The translations under genes were made by a program, and so were the position numbers. From Enterovirga rhinocerotis (GTDB taxonomy: Bacteria > Pseudomonadota > Alphaproteobacteria > Rhizobiales > Beijerinckiaceae), in NCBI RefSeq assembly GCF_004363955.1, contig NZ_SNZR01000011.1:1178001-1242000 (forward strand): a stretch of DNA of 64,000 nucleotides, read 5' to 3'. Numbering within the stretch: the first letter of the stretch is position 1; every line of letters begins with the position of its first letter. Positions 53,421 to 62,065 of this stretch are shown in pieces. Below the pieces are notes generated by a model. That model was not told where the DNA came from. It saw only the letters and a program-made list of their open reading frames with translations, and made no database searches.

Positions 53421-54233
53421 ATGGCTTCGGAGATCACGGTCGGCGAGGGCGAGGCGGGGCGGCGGATCGCCGTCGAAAGCCGCGAGGGCGCGGAACCGGC
53501 CGTCGTCTGGTTCGGCGGCTTCCGCTCCGACATGACCGGCACCAAGGCCGAAGCCCTGGATTCCTGGGCAGCGGAGACGGGACGGGCCTTCGTCAGATTC
53601 GACTATAGCGGCCACGGCGCCTCGGGCGGCCGGTTCGAGGACGGCACGATCTCGCGCTGGCTCGAGGAAGGTCTCGCGGTCCTCGACGCCCGCACGACGG
53701 GCCGCCCGATCCTCGTCGGATCGTCGATGGGCGGCTGGATCGCGCTCCTCGCGAACCGCGCGCTCCGCCGGACCCGGCCCGACCGGGCTCCTGCGGCCCT
53801 CGTCCTCATCGCTCCGGCGGCCGACTTCACCGAACGGCTGATGTGGGACGCGTTTCCGCCTGAGGCGCGTGCGAGCCTTATGGAAACGGGCGTCTATCTC
53901 CGCCCGTCCCTCTATTCGGAGGACGGCTACCCGATCACGCGGGGGCTCATCGAGGACGGACGCAACCATCTCCTCCTCGACGGGACGATCGAGACCGGCT
54001 GCCCGGTCCATATCCTCCAAGGCATGGACGATCCCGACGTGCCCTGGGAGCACGCGATGCGGCTCGTCGAGCATCTGCCGGGGGAGGCGGTCCAGATCAC
54101 GCTAGTGAAGGACGGCGATCACCGCCTCTCCAGGCCCGAGGATATCGAGCGCCTCGTCGCGGCCGTCGCGGCGGCGGGGCGGCCGCCGCAGCCGGTCGAG
54201 GCGCCGGGGCCTCAGTTGAGGCTGACCGTCTGA
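53421..54233 (+). CDS. Alpha/beta hydrolase
   Basis: 270 aa. The nucleophile elbow is 'LVGSSMGGWIALLAN' (G-S-S-M-G), an Asp lies in 'LQGMDDPDVPW' and the His in 'LVKDGDHRLSRPEDI'. 'AVVWFGGFRSDMTGTKAEAL' and 'FVRFDYSGHGASGG' resemble palmitoyl-thioesterase/ABHD10-like hydrolases. Esterase or thioesterase; substrate unknown. Its 3' end overlaps the convergent DUF1150 gene by 22 bp. Confidence 0.9.
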   Translation: MASEITVGEGEAGRRIAVESREGAEPAVVWFGGFRSDMTGTKAEALDSWAAETGRAFVRFDYSGHGASGGRFEDGTISRWLEEGLAVLDARTTGRPILVGSSMGGWIALLANRALRRTRPDRAPAALVLIAPAADFTERLMWDAFPPEARASLMETGVYLRPSLYSEDGYPITRGLIEDGRNHLLLDGTIETGCPVHILQGMDDPDVPWEHAMRLVEHLPGEAVQITLVKDGDHRLSRPEDIERLVAAVAAAGRPPQPVEAPGPQLRLTV

Positions 54234-54475
54234 AGATCGTGCGCCCAGGCATTCGCGACGGCGGTGTCGCGCGAATCGGTCAGAAGGATCGGGGCGCCGC
54301 TCGCCGACAGGAGGGCGAAGAGCGTCAGGCCAGGCTGGAGCTCGGGGGCCTGCGGGAAGATGCGTTTCACCTCCTCGGAGGAGATCGGCTTCACATAGGC
54401 GACCTGGCCCTCGCCGAGGGCGGCGAGCGCGCTGGGATCGAGCGCCGGACGGGGTGTGGTGTTCAACTCGGTCAT
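54212..54475 (-). CDS. DUF1150 family protein
   Basis: 87 aa. 'ALGEGQVAYVKPISSEEVKR' and 'GLTLFALLSASGAPILLTDS' with 'RDTAVANAWAHDLQTVSLN' are characteristic of DUF1150, which commonly neighbours hsp20 genes in Alphaproteobacteria. It lies 61 bp after hsp20 on the same strand, consistent with one heat-inducible operon. Function unknown. Confidence 0.88.
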   Translation of the reverse strand: MTELNTTPRPALDPSALAALGEGQVAYVKPISSEEVKRIFPQAPELQPGLTLFALLSASGAPILLTDSRDTAVANAWAHDLQTVSLN

Positions 54476-54536
54476 GATGCCCTCCTTTGAGCGGCAACTT
54501 GCTCCAATGGTCGGACGCGGAGCTGCGTTCCGATGG

Positions 54537-54965
54537 TCAATCGCGCGTCTGGATTCCGATCCGACGGACGATCCGGGCCGGTTCCGGCCGCATGAGATCG
54601 ATCGACAGGAGGCCGTTCGATAGATCGGCCCCGGTCACTTCCATCCCGTCCGCGAGGACGAAGGTCCGCTGGAACTGCCGCGCGGCGATGCCGCGATGGA
54701 GAAACTGGCGCTCGCGGTCGTCGGCCTGGCGGCCTCGGACGACGAGCTGGTTCTCCTCGAGCGTCACCTCGAGCTGTTCGGCCGCGAAACCTGCCACCGC
54801 GATCATGATCCGGAGCTTTTCCGGCTCCGTTTCGGTTCGGCCGATCCGCTCGATATTGTAGGGCGGGTAGCCGTCCCCGGAGGATTTCGCGAGGCGGTCG
54901 AGCGCCTGCTCGATCTCGTCGAAACCCAACAGGAAGGGATGGCCGAACGGCGATTGACGCGACAT
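54537..54965 (-). CDS. Hsp20/IbpA-type small heat-shock protein
   Basis: 142 aa from the ATG at 54965. The alpha-crystallin domain spans 'YNIERIGRTETEPEKLRIMI' to 'LLSIDLMRPEPARIVRRIGI', with 'AGFAAEQLEVTLEENQLVVR' in its centre and the C-terminal I-x-I-like 'RRIGIQTRD'. It holds unfolding proteins for refolding by DnaK/ClpB. A heat-shock-type promoter lies about 70 bp upstream. DUF1150 follows. Confidence 0.94.
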   Translation of the reverse strand: MSRQSPFGHPFLLGFDEIEQALDRLAKSSGDGYPPYNIERIGRTETEPEKLRIMIAVAGFAAEQLEVTLEENQLVVRGRQADDRERQFLHRGIAARQFQRTFVLADGMEVTGADLSNGLLSIDLMRPEPARIVRRIGIQTRD

Positions 54966-55036
54966 CTCTCGAAGCCCTTCCGGCACTTCGCGGTCTCCGG
55001 GCCCGGAATTGGCACCCTTTCGACCTCACGAGAGGG

Positions 55037-55065
55037 ATATTGGGATCGAGGCCCGCGGGGTCAAG
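55037..55065 (-). promoter_or_regulatory. Heat-shock (RpoH-type) promoter of hsp20
   Basis: On the minus strand CTTGAC (55065-55060) is followed after 17 bp by CAATAT (55042-55037), within CCCAATAT, close to the alphaproteobacterial sigma-32 consensus. It is correctly oriented for hsp20-DUF1150. Confidence 0.5.
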
Positions 55066-55100
55066 ATGGAACGGCGCTCGACGGCCGGCCGCTCCGGCTC

Positions 55101-56789
55101 TCACGTCGCCGGGGCGGAGGTCAGCGGCGGGACGGTCGCCGCCACCGGCTTGCCCAGCGGGAAGCGCACGATGAAGGTCGACGAGCCCGGAGCCGGCTCC
55201 TCGAGCTCGCCGCCGATCTGCTGGACGAGCTTCTTGACCATCGTCAATCCGAGCCGCCGGCGGGCGGCCGGGTCGTGGCTCACCCCGACGCCGTCATCCT
55301 CGATGCGCAACGTCGCGGTGTCGCCCTCCTTGTGCACCTCGACGGTGATCCGGCCGGAGCGCCCGTCCGGGAAGGCGTGCTTGAACGAGTTGGTGAGGAT
55401 CTCGACCGCGATGAAGGCGAGGGGCACCGCCGTGTCGAGCGGCATCCGCATCGCTTCGGCGTTGAGGATGGACTCGATCGAGCGCTTTTCGGCCGAGAAG
55501 CCTTCCGACAGCTCGCGCAGAAGCTCTTCGAGGTAGTCCCGGAAGTCGATCGAGGCGAGGTCGGGCGAGTTGTAGAGCAGCGTGTGCACGCGGGCCATGG
55601 CGCCGATGCGGCGGACGGCATCCTCGAAAGGCTCCCGCTGGCCGGGCTTGAGGTCGCGCGATCCGAGCCGCAGCAGGCTCTGCACGATCTGAAGGTTGTT
55701 CTTCACGCGGTGGTAGATCTCGCGGAGCAGAACCTCGCGCTCGGACGCCGCGCGACGCTGGTCGTTCAAGGCGTCCTGCGAGGTCGCCAGCAGGCGGGCG
55801 TCGAGCTCGCCGAGCGCCCGCGAGGCCGCGAGGCGCTCGTTGCTGACACGCCGTTCCGTGATCGTGTGGATGATGAAGACGGCGAGGATCGCCGCGAGCG
55901 CCAGGCTCAGGGCGCCGGCCGCGATCGTCGCCCAGGTCGATCGGGTCATCAGCTGTTCGTGGCGCTCGCGGCCGAGGCCGGTCGCCGTCACCCAGCCCGT
56001 GAGGTCAGAGCGGACGAAGGCCGCCGCCATGGGCTCGCCTTCGAGGGAATCGAACTCGATGAGGCCGGACGGACGCCCGGCGATGCCGTCCTTGAAGGCT
56101 CCCGCAATCGGTTGGCCGATCCGGCGGTCGGGATCGAGCGAGCGGGCGAGCACGCGGTCCTTGCGGTCCACCACGATGGCGAGGAGATCCCGCGGCAGCC
56201 CTTTGCCCAGAACGACCTGGATGTCGCGCGCGTCGAGATCGAGCAGCAGCACATGCGTCGCGGCATCCTCGCGGACGATCGGGACATAGATCAGGACCGA
56301 GCCCGCACGGCCGTCGGCGGGAGGCCGCGTTTCGATCGATGCGCGCTTGCCGGTGATCGTCGCGGCGACGCGATCCGCATCGATGCGATCACCCAGGTCT
56401 TCCCCGACGGAGAACAGGACGCGCGCGGAGCGGCCGTCGATCAGGGCGAGGCCGGTCCAGTGCTCGATCTGCTTCACGGCGCGGCGCGCCGATTCCTCGA
56501 AGGTCCCCACATCCTGCTCGAGCGACGGCACGGCGCCGAGCGCGTCGAGGGCGGAGATCTGCCGGTCGATCTCGCCGTCGATGCGTTGGGAGAGGGTCGC
56601 GGCCTGAGCGCCGAGGAAGATCTCGACGTCGCGCTGACCCTTGCCGAACTCGGCCCGGATCCAGAACCCGGCGAACAGGATCAGCGGGACGAGCGCCGCC
56701 ATCACCGCCGCCGCGACGATGTACAGGGTCTGGAGCCGGCGGCGGGTGAGGCCGAAATAGCTCTCGCGGTCGAGAAGAGACCAAGCCAT
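55101..56789 (-). CDS. Sensor histidine kinase, HisKA_2/HWE-type
   Basis: 562 aa. TM1 (~23-44) and TM2 (~295-315) enclose a ~250-residue periplasmic sensor, probably of the dCACHE type. The phospho-acceptor block is 'LLREIYHRVKNNLQIVQSLL' (His in EIYHRVKNN), and the ATPase domain reads 'EILTNSFKHAFPDGRSGRI' (N-box) and 'IEDDGVGVSHDPAARRRLGL'. HisKA_2 kinases often act in the general stress response or in light/ligand sensing. No response-regulator gene is adjacent. The sensed ligand is unknown. Confidence 0.9.
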   Translation of the reverse strand: MAWSLLDRESYFGLTRRRLQTLYIVAAAVMAALVPLILFAGFWIRAEFGKGQRDVEIFLGAQAATLSQRIDGEIDRQISALDALGAVPSLEQDVGTFEESARRAVKQIEHWTGLALIDGRSARVLFSVGEDLGDRIDADRVAATITGKRASIETRPPADGRAGSVLIYVPIVREDAATHVLLLDLDARDIQVVLGKGLPRDLLAIVVDRKDRVLARSLDPDRRIGQPIAGAFKDGIAGRPSGLIEFDSLEGEPMAAAFVRSDLTGWVTATGLGRERHEQLMTRSTWATIAAGALSLALAAILAVFIIHTITERRVSNERLAASRALGELDARLLATSQDALNDQRRAASEREVLLREIYHRVKNNLQIVQSLLRLGSRDLKPGQREPFEDAVRRIGAMARVHTLLYNSPDLASIDFRDYLEELLRELSEGFSAEKRSIESILNAEAMRMPLDTAVPLAFIAVEILTNSFKHAFPDGRSGRITVEVHKEGDTATLRIEDDGVGVSHDPAARRRLGLTMVKKLVQQIGGELEEPAPGSSTFIVRFPLGKPVAATVPPLTSAPAT

Positions 56790-56949
56790 CGCCGCTAGGT
56801 CTCCGAAGAGCCTGATCGATGAGGACGAACGCGCCTCGAGGATTGACGATTTCGGCGCAACCGAAAGTGTCCCGAGTAGTGGCTAAGTTGTTCGGCAACT
56901 CGCCGTCTCTGGCCGGGTTCCGAACCGGATCGGCGTGGTGCGGGCCCGG

Positions 56950-57960
56950 TCACGCCGCGGACACCATCCAGTCGGGCCGGGGCAGCCCTTTCTCGCCCAG
57001 GAAGTCCGGGTTGTAGAGCTTCGACAGGTAGCGCGCGCCGCCGTCGCACAGCACGGTGACGACCGTCGAGCCGGGTCCGATCTCGCGTGCCAGTCGGATC
57101 GCGCCGGCGACGTTGATGCCGGACGATCCGCCGAGGCACAGGCCCTCGTGCCGCAGGAGGTCGAACAGGATCGGCAGCGCCTCCTCGTCGGGGATCTGGA
57201 AGGAATGGTCGACCGACAGGCCTTCGAGGTTCCTGGTGATGCGGCCCTGGCCGATGCCTTCGGTGATCGACGTGCCGGAGGATTTCAGCTCGCCCGTCGT
57301 GTAGTAGCTGTGCAGGGCGGCCCCCATCGGGTCCGACAGCGCGATGCGGATGTCGGCGCGCCGGGCTCGCAGGCCGAGCGCCACCCCGGCCAGCGTCCCG
57401 CCGCTCCCGACGGCGCAGGTGAAGCCGTCGATCCGACCCTCGGTCTCCTCCCAGATCTCGGCTGCCGTCGTCGCCTCGTGCGCGTCGCGGTTGGCGGTGT
57501 TGTCGAACTGGTTCGCCCAGATGGCCCCGTTCGGCTCCGTCCGCGCGAGGTCGGCGGCGAGCCGCTCCGAATGGCGGACGTAGTTGGCAGGGTCCGAATA
57601 GGGCACGGCGGGGACCTCGACGAGCTCGGCTCCCATGAGCCGGAGCATGTCCTTCTTCTCCTGACTCTGCGTGCGTGGAATGACGATGACGGTCCTGAAT
57701 CCGAGCGCGTTGCCAACGAGGGCGAGGCCGATGCCGGTATTGCCCGCCGTGCCCTCGACGATCGTGCCGCCGGGCCGAAGCTGTCCCTTCGCCATGGCGT
57801 CGCGGATCATGAAGAGCGCGGCACGGTCCTTCACCGAGCCGCCGGGGTTCATGAACTCCGCCTTGCCGAGGATCGTGCCGCCCGCGAGTTCCGAGGCGCG
57901 CCGCAGCCTGATCAGGGGCGTCTTGCCGATCGCGGCGAGGACATCGGGGCGAATATCCAA
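56950..57960 (-). CDS. cysK: Cysteine synthase family protein (PLP-dependent)
   Basis: 336 aa from a TTG at 57960, with AAGGAG 7 nt upstream; ATG candidates further upstream (57999, 58098) lie before non-homologous sequence. The PLP lysine is Lys44 in 'MNPGGSVKDRAALFM', and the phosphate site 'VEGTAGNTGIGLALVGNALG' follows. 'VGSGGTLAGVALGLRARR' is the second PLP loop. It replaces the acetyl of O-acetylserine with sulfide to form cysteine; a related specificity (e.g. homocysteine or cyanoalanine) is possible. Its start is close to the divergent PHA gene. Confidence 0.92.
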   Translation of the reverse strand: MDIRPDVLAAIGKTPLIRLRRASELAGGTILGKAEFMNPGGSVKDRAALFMIRDAMAKGQLRPGGTIVEGTAGNTGIGLALVGNALGFRTVIVIPRTQSQEKKDMLRLMGAELVEVPAVPYSDPANYVRHSERLAADLARTEPNGAIWANQFDNTANRDAHEATTAAEIWEETEGRIDGFTCAVGSGGTLAGVALGLRARRADIRIALSDPMGAALHSYYTTGELKSSGTSITEGIGQGRITRNLEGLSVDHSFQIPDEEALPILFDLLRHEGLCLGGSSGINVAGAIRLAREIGPGSTVVTVLCDGGARYLSKLYNPDFLGEKGLPRPDWMVSAA

Positions 57961-58085
57961 GGCTCTGCTCCTTTCGAAGGGGGCTGCGGCATACCACATC
58001 GCCTTGGCCGATCTGTTGTCGTCACGCAATCGCCCTGCGCTCGACGGCGGGCCTGCCGATGCGTAAGAATCGCCGCGAGGATCCC

Positions 58086-58403
58086 ATGCCGAAGCCACTC
58101 GTCGTCGTCATTCCCCACGAGCTCGGTCAGGCCGGCGCCCGCCGACGGCTCGAGACCGGCCTCGAAGCCGTGAAATCGAAATTCGGCGCCCAGATCACCT
58201 CGATCGATTCGAGCTGGACGGGCGAGCATCTCGACGTCGTGGTGAAGGCCGTCGGCCAGAGCGTGACGGCAGGGCTCGACGTCGCCGAGGACACCGTCAG
58301 GGTCGAGGTTCAACTCCCCTGGATGCTGGCCCTGCTCGCCGAGAAAGCGAAGAATCTCATCCAGAAGGAGGGTACGCTCCTGCTGGAAAAGAAGAAGACG
58401 TGA
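58086..58403 (+). CDS. Polyhydroxyalkanoic acid system family protein
   Basis: 105 aa with GAGGAT before the ATG. 'PLVVVIPHELGQAGARRRLE', 'VQLPWMLALLAEKAKNLIQK' and the Lys-rich end are the signature of the PHA_gran_rgn family (TIGR02610-like), small proteins linked to PHA granule formation. It is divergent from cysK and 19 bp before the Ldh-family gene. A phasin gene is at 17509 and an MmgR-like sRNA at 39837, so PHA storage is well represented here. Confidence 0.87.
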   Translation: MPKPLVVVIPHELGQAGARRRLETGLEAVKSKFGAQITSIDSSWTGEHLDVVVKAVGQSVTAGLDVAEDTVRVEVQLPWMLALLAEKAKNLIQKEGTLLLEKKKT

Positions 58404-58422
58404 TTCGGGAGACGAGACGCCG

Positions 58423-59541
58423 ATGGCCAAGACGGGCGACCCGCGCATTGCGGTGGGGAGATTGCACGATTTCGTGACCGCGACCTTCGCGGCCGCAGGG
58501 TGTTCGGAGGACGAGGCGAAGGCGGTGGCGACCTTCCTGGTCGATGCCAACCTCGCCGGTCATGACAGCCATGGCGTCGGCCGCGTCCCGCGCTATCTCC
58601 ACTGGATGAAGGAGGGCACGGTTCGTCCCGGCCGAACCGCGACCCTCGTCGCCGATGCGGGCGCCCTGTCGGTGATGGACGGCAATTTCGGGTTCGGCGC
58701 GACGATCGGGCGCGAGGCCGTCCTGCACGGCATCGAGAAGGCCAAGGCGGGCGGCGTCGCGATCGTCGCGCTGCGCAGTTCCGGCCACCTCGGCCGCATC
58801 GGCCAATGGGCCGAACTCGCCCTCGAGCACGGCATCGTCTCGCTTCACATCGTCAATGCGGGCGGCTCGATGCTGGTCGCGCCGTTCGGCGGCGTCGACA
58901 AGCGCTTCTCGACGGCGCCGATCGCCTTCGGCTTCCCGCTGCCGGGCGAGCCGCCGGTCGTGCTCGATTTCGCGACCTCCGCCGTCGCCGAGGGCAAGGT
59001 CATGGTCGCCTCGAACGGCGGCAAGGCGCTGCCGCCGGACGTCCTGATCGACGAGGACGGCCGCCTCTCGAACGATCCGGCGACGCTCTACGGGCCGCTC
59101 GTCCCGGGCGGTCTGCGCGAGCACCAGTTCGGAACGGGCGCCATCCGGGCCATGGGCGAGCACAAGGGCTCGGGCCTCGCGCTCATGTGCGAATTGCTCG
59201 GCGGCGTGCTGACCGGCTCGGGCTGCGCCGGTCCGCCCCGCGACCAGCCTTTCGCCAACGGCATGGTGTCGATCTACATGTCGCCGGCGCATTTCGGCTC
59301 GGAGGACGCGATGGCGCGCGAGACGCGCAGCTACATCGATTTCGTCCGCTCCTCGCGGCCGGCGGTTCCCGGTCAGCCGGTCCTGCTGCCGGGCGAGCCC
59401 GAGCGCATCGCCCAGGCCGATCGGACGGCCAACGGCGTGCCGATCCCGCGCGAGGCCTGGCTCGGCATGATGGCGGCGGCGCGCTCGGTCGGGCTCGGCG
59501 CGAACGATCCGCGCATGCTGCCGGAGCCGCCGGCGGCCTGA
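58423..59541 (+). CDS. Ldh family oxidoreductase (malate/L-lactate dehydrogenase type)
   Basis: 372 aa. 'NLAGHDSHGVGRVPRYLHWM' holds the catalytic His of the Ldh_2 family, with 'GFGATIGREAVLHGIEKAKA' and 'VHIVNAGGSMLVAPFGGVD...STAPIAFGFPLPG' for NADH binding. Members reduce or oxidise 2-oxo/2-hydroxy acids (ureidoglycolate, malate, lactate, sulfolactate). Follows the PHA gene and could be co-transcribed. The other hydroxyacid dehydrogenase in the window (33748) is of a different family. Confidence 0.92.
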   Translation: MAKTGDPRIAVGRLHDFVTATFAAAGCSEDEAKAVATFLVDANLAGHDSHGVGRVPRYLHWMKEGTVRPGRTATLVADAGALSVMDGNFGFGATIGREAVLHGIEKAKAGGVAIVALRSSGHLGRIGQWAELALEHGIVSLHIVNAGGSMLVAPFGGVDKRFSTAPIAFGFPLPGEPPVVLDFATSAVAEGKVMVASNGGKALPPDVLIDEDGRLSNDPATLYGPLVPGGLREHQFGTGAIRAMGEHKGSGLALMCELLGGVLTGSGCAGPPRDQPFANGMVSIYMSPAHFGSEDAMARETRSYIDFVRSSRPAVPGQPVLLPGEPERIAQADRTANGVPIPREAWLGMMAAARSVGLGANDPRMLPEPPAA

Positions 59542-59731
59542 CCGCAGGTCTCGGCGAGGTGTGACGGCGCGATCACGCCCCGAGGCGGGCGCGATCCGCA
59601 ACCATCAAAGTTGACGACCGTCATTGACTTGGCGGAGCGATATGCCACATGTCGCCTACGGTCGTCCGCATTGGAAACGCACACCTCCCGTGGCGGGCCG
59701 CCGGCATCGCAACGGTTGAGGAGAAGCCCCC

Positions 59732-60274
59732 ATTCGCAGACCCATGAGAGCCCCGCCGACCCCGCAGAAGGACGGGCCGCGTGCCAATCGCGACATCCGG
59801 GGCGTACGCGACGTGCAGTTGATCGACGATACGGGCCTGAACCGAGGCGTCGTGCCGTTCCTTGATGCCATGCGCATCGCGGAAGAGGCGGGGCTCGACC
59901 TCGTCGAGATCGCACCCAATTCCGTGCCGCCCGTCTGCAAGCTGCTGGATTACGGCCGCTTCCGCTTCCTCGAGCAGAAGAAGCAGAACGAGGCGCGCAA
60001 GAAGCAGAAGACGGTCGAGGTCAAGGAGATCAAGCTCCGACCGGGCATCGACAAGCACGATTACGACGTGAAGATGAAGGCCGTGCACCGCTTCTTCGAG
60101 GAGGGCGACAAGGTCAAGGTGACCCTGCGCTTCCGCGGCCGCGAAATGGCGCACCAGGATCTCGGCCTGAAGCTGCTTGAGCGCGTGAAGGCCGAGACGG
60201 CCGAACTCGCCAAGGTCGAGAGCGAGCCGATGCTGGAAGGCCGGCAGATGATCATGATCCTCGCGCCTCGCTGA
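59732..60274 (+). CDS. infC: Translation initiation factor IF-3, AUU start
   Basis: 180 aa. '[20 protein letters not shown]', '[20 protein letters not shown]', '[20 protein letters not shown]' and '[20 protein letters not shown]' are the N-domain, linker and C-domain of IF-3. I place the start at ATT (59732-59734): GAGGAG at 59718-59723 is 8 nt upstream, and ATT-CGC-AGA-CCC precedes the first ATG (59744) in frame. An AUU start is the classic autoregulation device of infC. rpmI and rplT do not follow here. Confidence 0.95.
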   Translation: MRRPMRAPPTPQKDGPRANRDIRGVRDVQLIDDTGLNRGVVPFLDAMRIAEEAGLDLVEIAPNSVPPVCKLLDYGRFRFLEQKKQNEARKKQKTVEVKEIKLRPGIDKHDYDVKMKAVHRFFEEGDKVKVTLRFRGREMAHQDLGLKLLERVKAETAELAKVESEPMLEGRQMIMILAPR

Positions 60275-60303
60275 GGCGCCAAGGATCGTTCAGGGTTCGA
60301 CGA

Positions 60304-60326
60304 GGCGTGGAGACTGGCTCCACGCC
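60304..60326. terminator. Hairpin between convergent infC and the NIPSNAP gene
   Basis: GGCGTGGAG, loop ACTGG, CTCCACGCC: a perfect 9-bp stem in the 68-bp gap. A second small hairpin (GCCCG TT CGGGC) follows. No clear T-tract, so termination is likely but not certain. Confidence 0.5.
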
Positions 60327-60342
60327 CGCGCCCGTTCGGGCC

Positions 60343-60669
60343 TTACTTCACCGACGAGAATGCGGTCGGAGCCAGGAACGAGCTCTCGATATGGGCGACG
60401 ATCTGGCCGTCCGCCTCCGAGGCCGCACGCTTCTCGACCCATTCCGGATCGGCCTGGAAGACGTTCCACTTCTGCTCGCGCTCGGCGAGCGACTCCCATG
60501 CGAGCAGATAGGTCAGGGCCTGGTTGGAGGGCCCGATCAGCGTCGTCCAGAAGCCGGCCTGCCTGATGCCGTGACGCTCCCAGATGCCGAGCGTGGTCGA
60601 CTCGAAGCGCTTCAGCAGGGCCGGCAGCCGGCCGGGCAGGCAATGGTAGACGCGCAGCTCGTAGATCAT
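60343..60669 (-). CDS. NIPSNAP family protein
   Basis: 108 aa. 'MIYELRVYHCLPGRLPALLK', 'LGIWERHGIRQAGFWTTLIG' and 'YLLAWESLAEREQKWNVFQA' are the NIPSNAP fold (dimeric ferredoxin-like). GGAGGAAAACA precedes the ATG. The function of bacterial NIPSNAP proteins is unknown. Confidence 0.87.
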   Translation of the reverse strand: MIYELRVYHCLPGRLPALLKRFESTTLGIWERHGIRQAGFWTTLIGPSNQALTYLLAWESLAEREQKWNVFQADPEWVEKRAASEADGQIVAHIESSFLAPTAFSSVK

Positions 60670-60809
60670 TGTTTTCCTCCGTGGCCTCGTCGGCCACAGG
60701 CCTCGTACGGCCTCGCACCGCGCCTGCAAAGCGCGAAGGCCGCGAATCAGGCTTGAAAGGCGGGCGAGGACGCTGGAGAAAACTCGGCGTCTCCAATAGC
60801 GTCCCGCGC

Positions 60810-61973
60810 ATGAGTGACTTCGACGATCTCGCCGGCGCGCGCACGCGTTCGGTCCTGAAAGGCCCCGCAGGGCTGATGCCGCGTCAGGGCATCCGCGACC
60901 TCGTCGCGCGCGACATCCTGCGGGCGATGGAGCCGATCCGCGACAGCCAGTATCAGCCGGCGAGCCTCGACCTGCGCCTCGGCCATCGCGCCTACCGGGT
61001 CCGGGCGAGCTTCCTGCCGGGGAGCGAGGCGAGCGTCGAGGACAAGCTCGCGACGCTCGGCTGGGAGGAGATCGACCTCACCGAGGGCGCGATCTTCGAG
61101 CGCGGCTGCGTCTATGTCGTCGAGCTGATGGAATGGCTCGAGCTGCCGGCCAGCGTCTCGGCCTCCGCCAATCCGAAGAGCTCGACCGGACGGCTCGACG
61201 TCTTCACGCGCCTCATCGCCGACCGCTCGGAGGTCTTCGATGCGGTCTCGGGCGGCTATCGGGGCCGGCTTTATGCCGAGGTCTCGCCGCGGACCTTCTC
61301 GGTGAAGGTGCGCAAGGGAACGCGGCTGAACCAGATCCGCTTCCGCCACCGCAACGCGCGCCAGGACGAGCATGACGATTTCCGCCTGACGGATGCGGAG
61401 CTCCGCGCCCTGCATGCGGCCTCGCCGCTCGTCGACGGCGCGCTCTCGGTGCGCAACGGCCTCGCGCTGCGCATCGAACTCGCCGGCCTCGGCGCCATGA
61501 GCCTCGTCGGCTACCGGGCCCAACGGCATACGGATGTGATCGATCTCGACCGCATCGGCCATTACCGGCCCGAGGATTACTGGGAGGCGATCCCGGCGCG
61601 GTCGGACCGGCGCCTGATCCTCGATCCGAACGAGTTCTACATCCTCGTCTCCAAGGAGCGGCTTCACATCCCGCCGAGCCTCGCGGCCGAGATGGTCCCG
61701 ATCGACCCCGTCATGGGCGAGTTCCGCGTCCATTACGCCGGCTTCTTCGATCCGGGCTTCGGCTACGCCCCCGGCGGCCATCCGGGCAGCCGCGCGGTGA
61801 TGGAGGTGCGCAGCCACGAAGTGCCCTTCAACCTGGAGGACGGTCAGATGGTCTGCCGCCTCGCCTACGAGCGCATGGCGGAGGAGCCCGATGCGCTCTA
61901 CGGCGCGATCGGCACCTCCAACTACCAGGGGCAGGACCTGAAGCTCTCGAAGCAATTCGCCCCGGCCCCGTAG
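60810..61973 (+). CDS. dcd: 2'-deoxycytidine 5'-triphosphate deaminase (double-length, alphaproteobacterial)
   Basis: 387 aa, twice the length of the usual Dcd, with two dUTPase-fold halves. 'YQPASLDLRLGHRAYRVRAS' and 'SASANPKSSTGRLDVFTRLI' in the first half, and 'VHYAGFFDPGFGYAPGGHPG', 'MVCRLAYERMAEEPDALYG' in the second, match the long deaminase family. It deaminates dCTP to dUTP in thymidylate supply. The start at 60810 follows 47 extra residues from an upstream ATG that do not fit the family. Confidence 0.93.
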   Translation: MSDFDDLAGARTRSVLKGPAGLMPRQGIRDLVARDILRAMEPIRDSQYQPASLDLRLGHRAYRVRASFLPGSEASVEDKLATLGWEEIDLTEGAIFERGCVYVVELMEWLELPASVSASANPKSSTGRLDVFTRLIADRSEVFDAVSGGYRGRLYAEVSPRTFSVKVRKGTRLNQIRFRHRNARQDEHDDFRLTDAELRALHAASPLVDGALSVRNGLALRIELAGLGAMSLVGYRAQRHTDVIDLDRIGHYRPEDYWEAIPARSDRRLILDPNEFYILVSKERLHIPPSLAAEMVPIDPVMGEFRVHYAGFFDPGFGYAPGGHPGSRAVMEVRSHEVPFNLEDGQMVCRLAYERMAEEPDALYGAIGTSNYQGQDLKLSKQFAPAP

Positions 61974-62065
61974 CGAGCCTGCCCCCATGGTCCTGCGGCG
62001 ATCGCCATGTCTTTCCCCGAAGCTCCGGGGTCGGCCGATGCGCTGTCGGATCCTGACGAGGCCGG

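Noticed and set aside
54696-56798. 700-residue plus-strand frame opposite the histidine kinase and hsp20
   Set aside because: Antisense to a kinase with intact H and N boxes; no motifs of its own.
59606-59660. TTGACG and TTGACT sequences upstream of infC as promoters
   Set aside because: No acceptable -10 box lies at 16-18 bp from either.
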